NCBI GenBank assembly: GCA_019415645.1 | Contig: DXYV01000031.1 | Coordinates: forward strand, 1 to 13,960 | Direction of reading: 5' to 3' | Source of the DNA: Clostridiales bacterium | GTDB lineage: Bacteria > Bacillota > Clostridia > Oscillospirales > Oscillospiraceae | Length of the DNA: 13,960 bases | Shown here: positions 12,457 to 13,960 of the stretch, one piece after another | Layout: every line of letters begins with the position of its first letter | Numbering within the stretch: the first letter of the stretch is position 1 | The notes under the pieces: model-generated | Databases searched by the model: none | What the model was told of the DNA's origin: nothing | What the model saw: only the letters and a program-made list of their open reading frames with translations | Translations under genes and position numbers: made by a program

Positions 12457-13800
12457 TTACACCTGCTCCAGTTTGATGTGATAGGCGTCTTCGCCCGGTT
12501 CGGCCAGCCGACTCTCCTCCGGCCCGAAGGTGGCGGCGGCCGCCACCCCTGCCTCATCCGCCAGGACCGGCAGGGTCTCCCGCAGAATACGGGGCACCTT
12601 CTCGTCGATCATCCACTTCTTGATCGTCTTGGAGGGCCGGTCCCGCAGCTTGAGCTCGTCGCCCTCCATCCGGGCCCGGATGGTCAGTCCGCCCCGGACC
12701 CGCGCCGCGGCCAGCCAGAACTCCTCCGGACTCTGGACCGGCCGCTCCGGACAGGGCTCCCGCCGGCAGGTGACGGTCCAGCGGCCCCACACGGTGGCGC
12801 CCTCCGGATGGACCGCCTGGGGCAGCGGAATGTCCTGCTCCTCATTCCGGGGGGTGAACAGCAGATCGCTGTACACCCGCTGCACCAGTACATCGGGCAG
12901 GTGGACCATGGCGGAGGGGTCCTCCCCCCGCAGGATTCCCTTTACCGCCTCCAGATGGGCGGCGGTCACGTTCTCGCCGCCCGCCCGCTGGATGAGCCGC
13001 CGCAGCGCCCGCAGGGCCACCGCGTCGGGCAGCAGGTCGAATTCCTTGCAGGCGATCACATAGCTGCCCTCGGCGGGACGGGCCTGGGCCGCCACCCGGG
13101 CGGCCTGCGCGCTGAGCACGTCGTTGTCCTGCCGCAGGCGGGCGATGGTGTCCGCCATATGCTCCGTGGCCCGCGGGTTAAGCTGGCGCAGCACCGGCAT
13201 CACCTGATGGCGCACCCGGTTGCGGGCGTAGCTCAGGTCCTGGTTGCTCTCATCTTCCATGTGGGGTACGCCCCGCTCGGCCAGGTATTGCTCTACCTCG
13301 GCCCGGGTCACGCCCAGCATGGGACGCACGATGTTTCCCCGTCTGGGCGGAATGCCGCACAGGCCCTGAAGCCCGCTCCCCCGCACCAGGTTGAGCAGCA
13401 GCGTCTCGGCATTGTCATCGGCGGTATGGGCCGTGGCGATCACGTCGGCCTCCAGCTGCTTGGCAGCCAGCTCCAGAAAGGCGTAGCGCATATCCCGGGC
13501 TGTCTCCTCCAGCCCGGCGCCCCGGGCTCTGGCCTCGGCCGCCACGTCGCCGCCCCCCACGATGCAGGTCACCCCGTGGAGCATACACCACTCCTGCACA
13601 AATCCCGCGTCCCGGTTCGAGGCGCTGCCCCGCAGGCGGTGGTTGTAGTGCGCCGCCGCCAGCCGGTAGCCGCCCTGGGCCATTCCGTCCAGCAGATTGG
13701 ACAGCAGATACATGGAATCGGCGCCCCCGGACACGGCGCACAGCACCAGGCCGCCCCGGGGGAACATATCATATTCTGCCGCAAAGTCAAACAGGGTCAT
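12457..13800 (-). CDS. tilS: tRNA(Ile)-lysidine synthetase TilS
   Basis: The 447-residue enzyme adds lysine to C34 of the CAU-anticodon tRNA-Ile, changing both its codon reading (AUA) and its charging. The ATP pyrophosphatase P-loop is SGGADS (24-29). HYNHRLRG (51-58), HTADDNAETLLLNLVRGSG (125-143) and DESNQDLSYARNRVRH (183-198) are the family blocks. A substrate-binding and C-terminal TilS domain covers roughly 280-447. The start is ATG 13800 with AAGGAGG seven bases upstream. The frame stays open to the window edge, but the upstream part has no ribosome site and reads as non-homologous basic sequence. It heads the tilS-hpt-ftsH unit visible here. The enzyme is normally essential. Confidence 0.95.
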   Translation of the reverse strand: MTLFDFAAEYDMFPRGGLVLCAVSGGADSMYLLSNLLDGMAQGGYRLAAAHYNHRLRGSASNRDAGFVQEWCMLHGVTCIVGGGDVAAEARARGAGLEETARDMRYAFLELAAKQLEADVIATAHTADDNAETLLLNLVRGSGLQGLCGIPPRRGNIVRPMLGVTRAEVEQYLAERGVPHMEDESNQDLSYARNRVRHQVMPVLRQLNPRATEHMADTIARLRQDNDVLSAQAARVAAQARPAEGSYVIACKEFDLLPDAVALRALRRLIQRAGGENVTAAHLEAVKGILRGEDPSAMVHLPDVLVQRVYSDLLFTPRNEEQDIPLPQAVHPEGATVWGRWTVTCRREPCPERPVQSPEEFWLAAARVRGGLTIRARMEGDELKLRDRPSKTIKKWMIDEKVPRILRETLPVLADEAGVAAAATFGPEESRLAEPGEDAYHIKLEQV

Positions 13801-13960
13801 CGCCCGGCCTCCTTCTATTTGCCTTGTCCGCTTTCCCGGACTTTTCCTCGCAGCTCCAGGCCATTCAAGCGAAGCGCCGCGCCTGGTCTCACACTTTCTG
13901 ATCACGCTCGGGCGCTTCTCCTTGTCACGCCTCGCCTGTTCGCGACGCGCGGCTTCCCTC
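13801..13960 (-). other. Upstream region of tilS, unresolved
   Basis: This stretch holds the tilS ribosome binding site and a 5-bp hairpin (13826-13830 with 13837-13841). No convincing promoter is visible, so tilS is probably read from an upstream gene beyond the window. Three leftward frames enter from the edge; two stop at about 13925 and 13907, and one runs on into tilS. The tail of a leftward upstream gene may therefore be included, but I cannot tell in which frame. Confidence 0.3.

Noticed and set aside
13835..13851. GAGGAAAAGTCCGG on the minus strand, reminiscent of the conserved RNase P RNA segment
   Set aside because: The flanks do not continue the RNase P RNA pattern and tilS begins only about 40 bases later, so it is a chance resemblance.
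1..13960. CRISPR arrays, tRNA or rRNA genes, insertion sequences
   Set aside because: Reading both strands showed no regularly spaced repeats, tRNA-like cloverleaf landmarks, rRNA segments or transposase with paired inverted ends.

Overview
The window looks like chromosomal DNA from a high-GC, spore-forming Gram-positive anaerobe of the Oscillospiraceae type (Flavonifractor/Intestinimonas-like). This is inferred from strong AAGGAGG-type ribosome binding sites, TTG starts, consensus sigma-A promoters, a YtvI-type sporulation permease and a tilS-hpt-ftsH cluster. No database search was possible, so the genus is a guess.

Left part (1-1830): a GC-rich radical SAM gene (137-727) of the TatD-associated type lies between AT-rich stretches. 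Upstream is the 3' end of an unidentified gene. Downstream are small, poorly conserved ORFs, one of them a two-helix membrane protein. They are followed by a truncated DUF3847-like fragment, a family typical of clostridial mobilizable elements, and by a dense run of intrinsic terminators. I read this as debris of integrated elements, one of which may have replaced the first codons of the radical SAM gene.

Middle part (1718-5859): a cold shock protein gene has a consensus promoter and a leader carrying a terminator-like hairpin, which suggests attenuation. It converges, across a palindromic bidirectional terminator, on a four-gene leftward operon: ABC exporter, ylmH (S4 RNA-binding protein), a DUF896 protein, and a solitary Type II-like restriction endonuclease. 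The operon promoter shares its -35 region with a rightward promoter.

Right-of-centre part (5853-9645): the rightward promoter drives an AEC-family permease and a YtvI/AI-2E-family permease. Next comes htrA, a membrane-anchored serine protease with its own promoter and a palindromic upstream region.

Right part (9671-13960, all leftward): a conserved housekeeping cluster tilS -> hpt -> ftsH ends at a strong terminator. Just beyond it is an independent 39-codon ORF with an excellent ribosome binding site.

Most of the window is ordinary core genome. The accessory-looking parts are the AT-rich island, the orphan nuclease, the cold-shock leader and the small ORFs.
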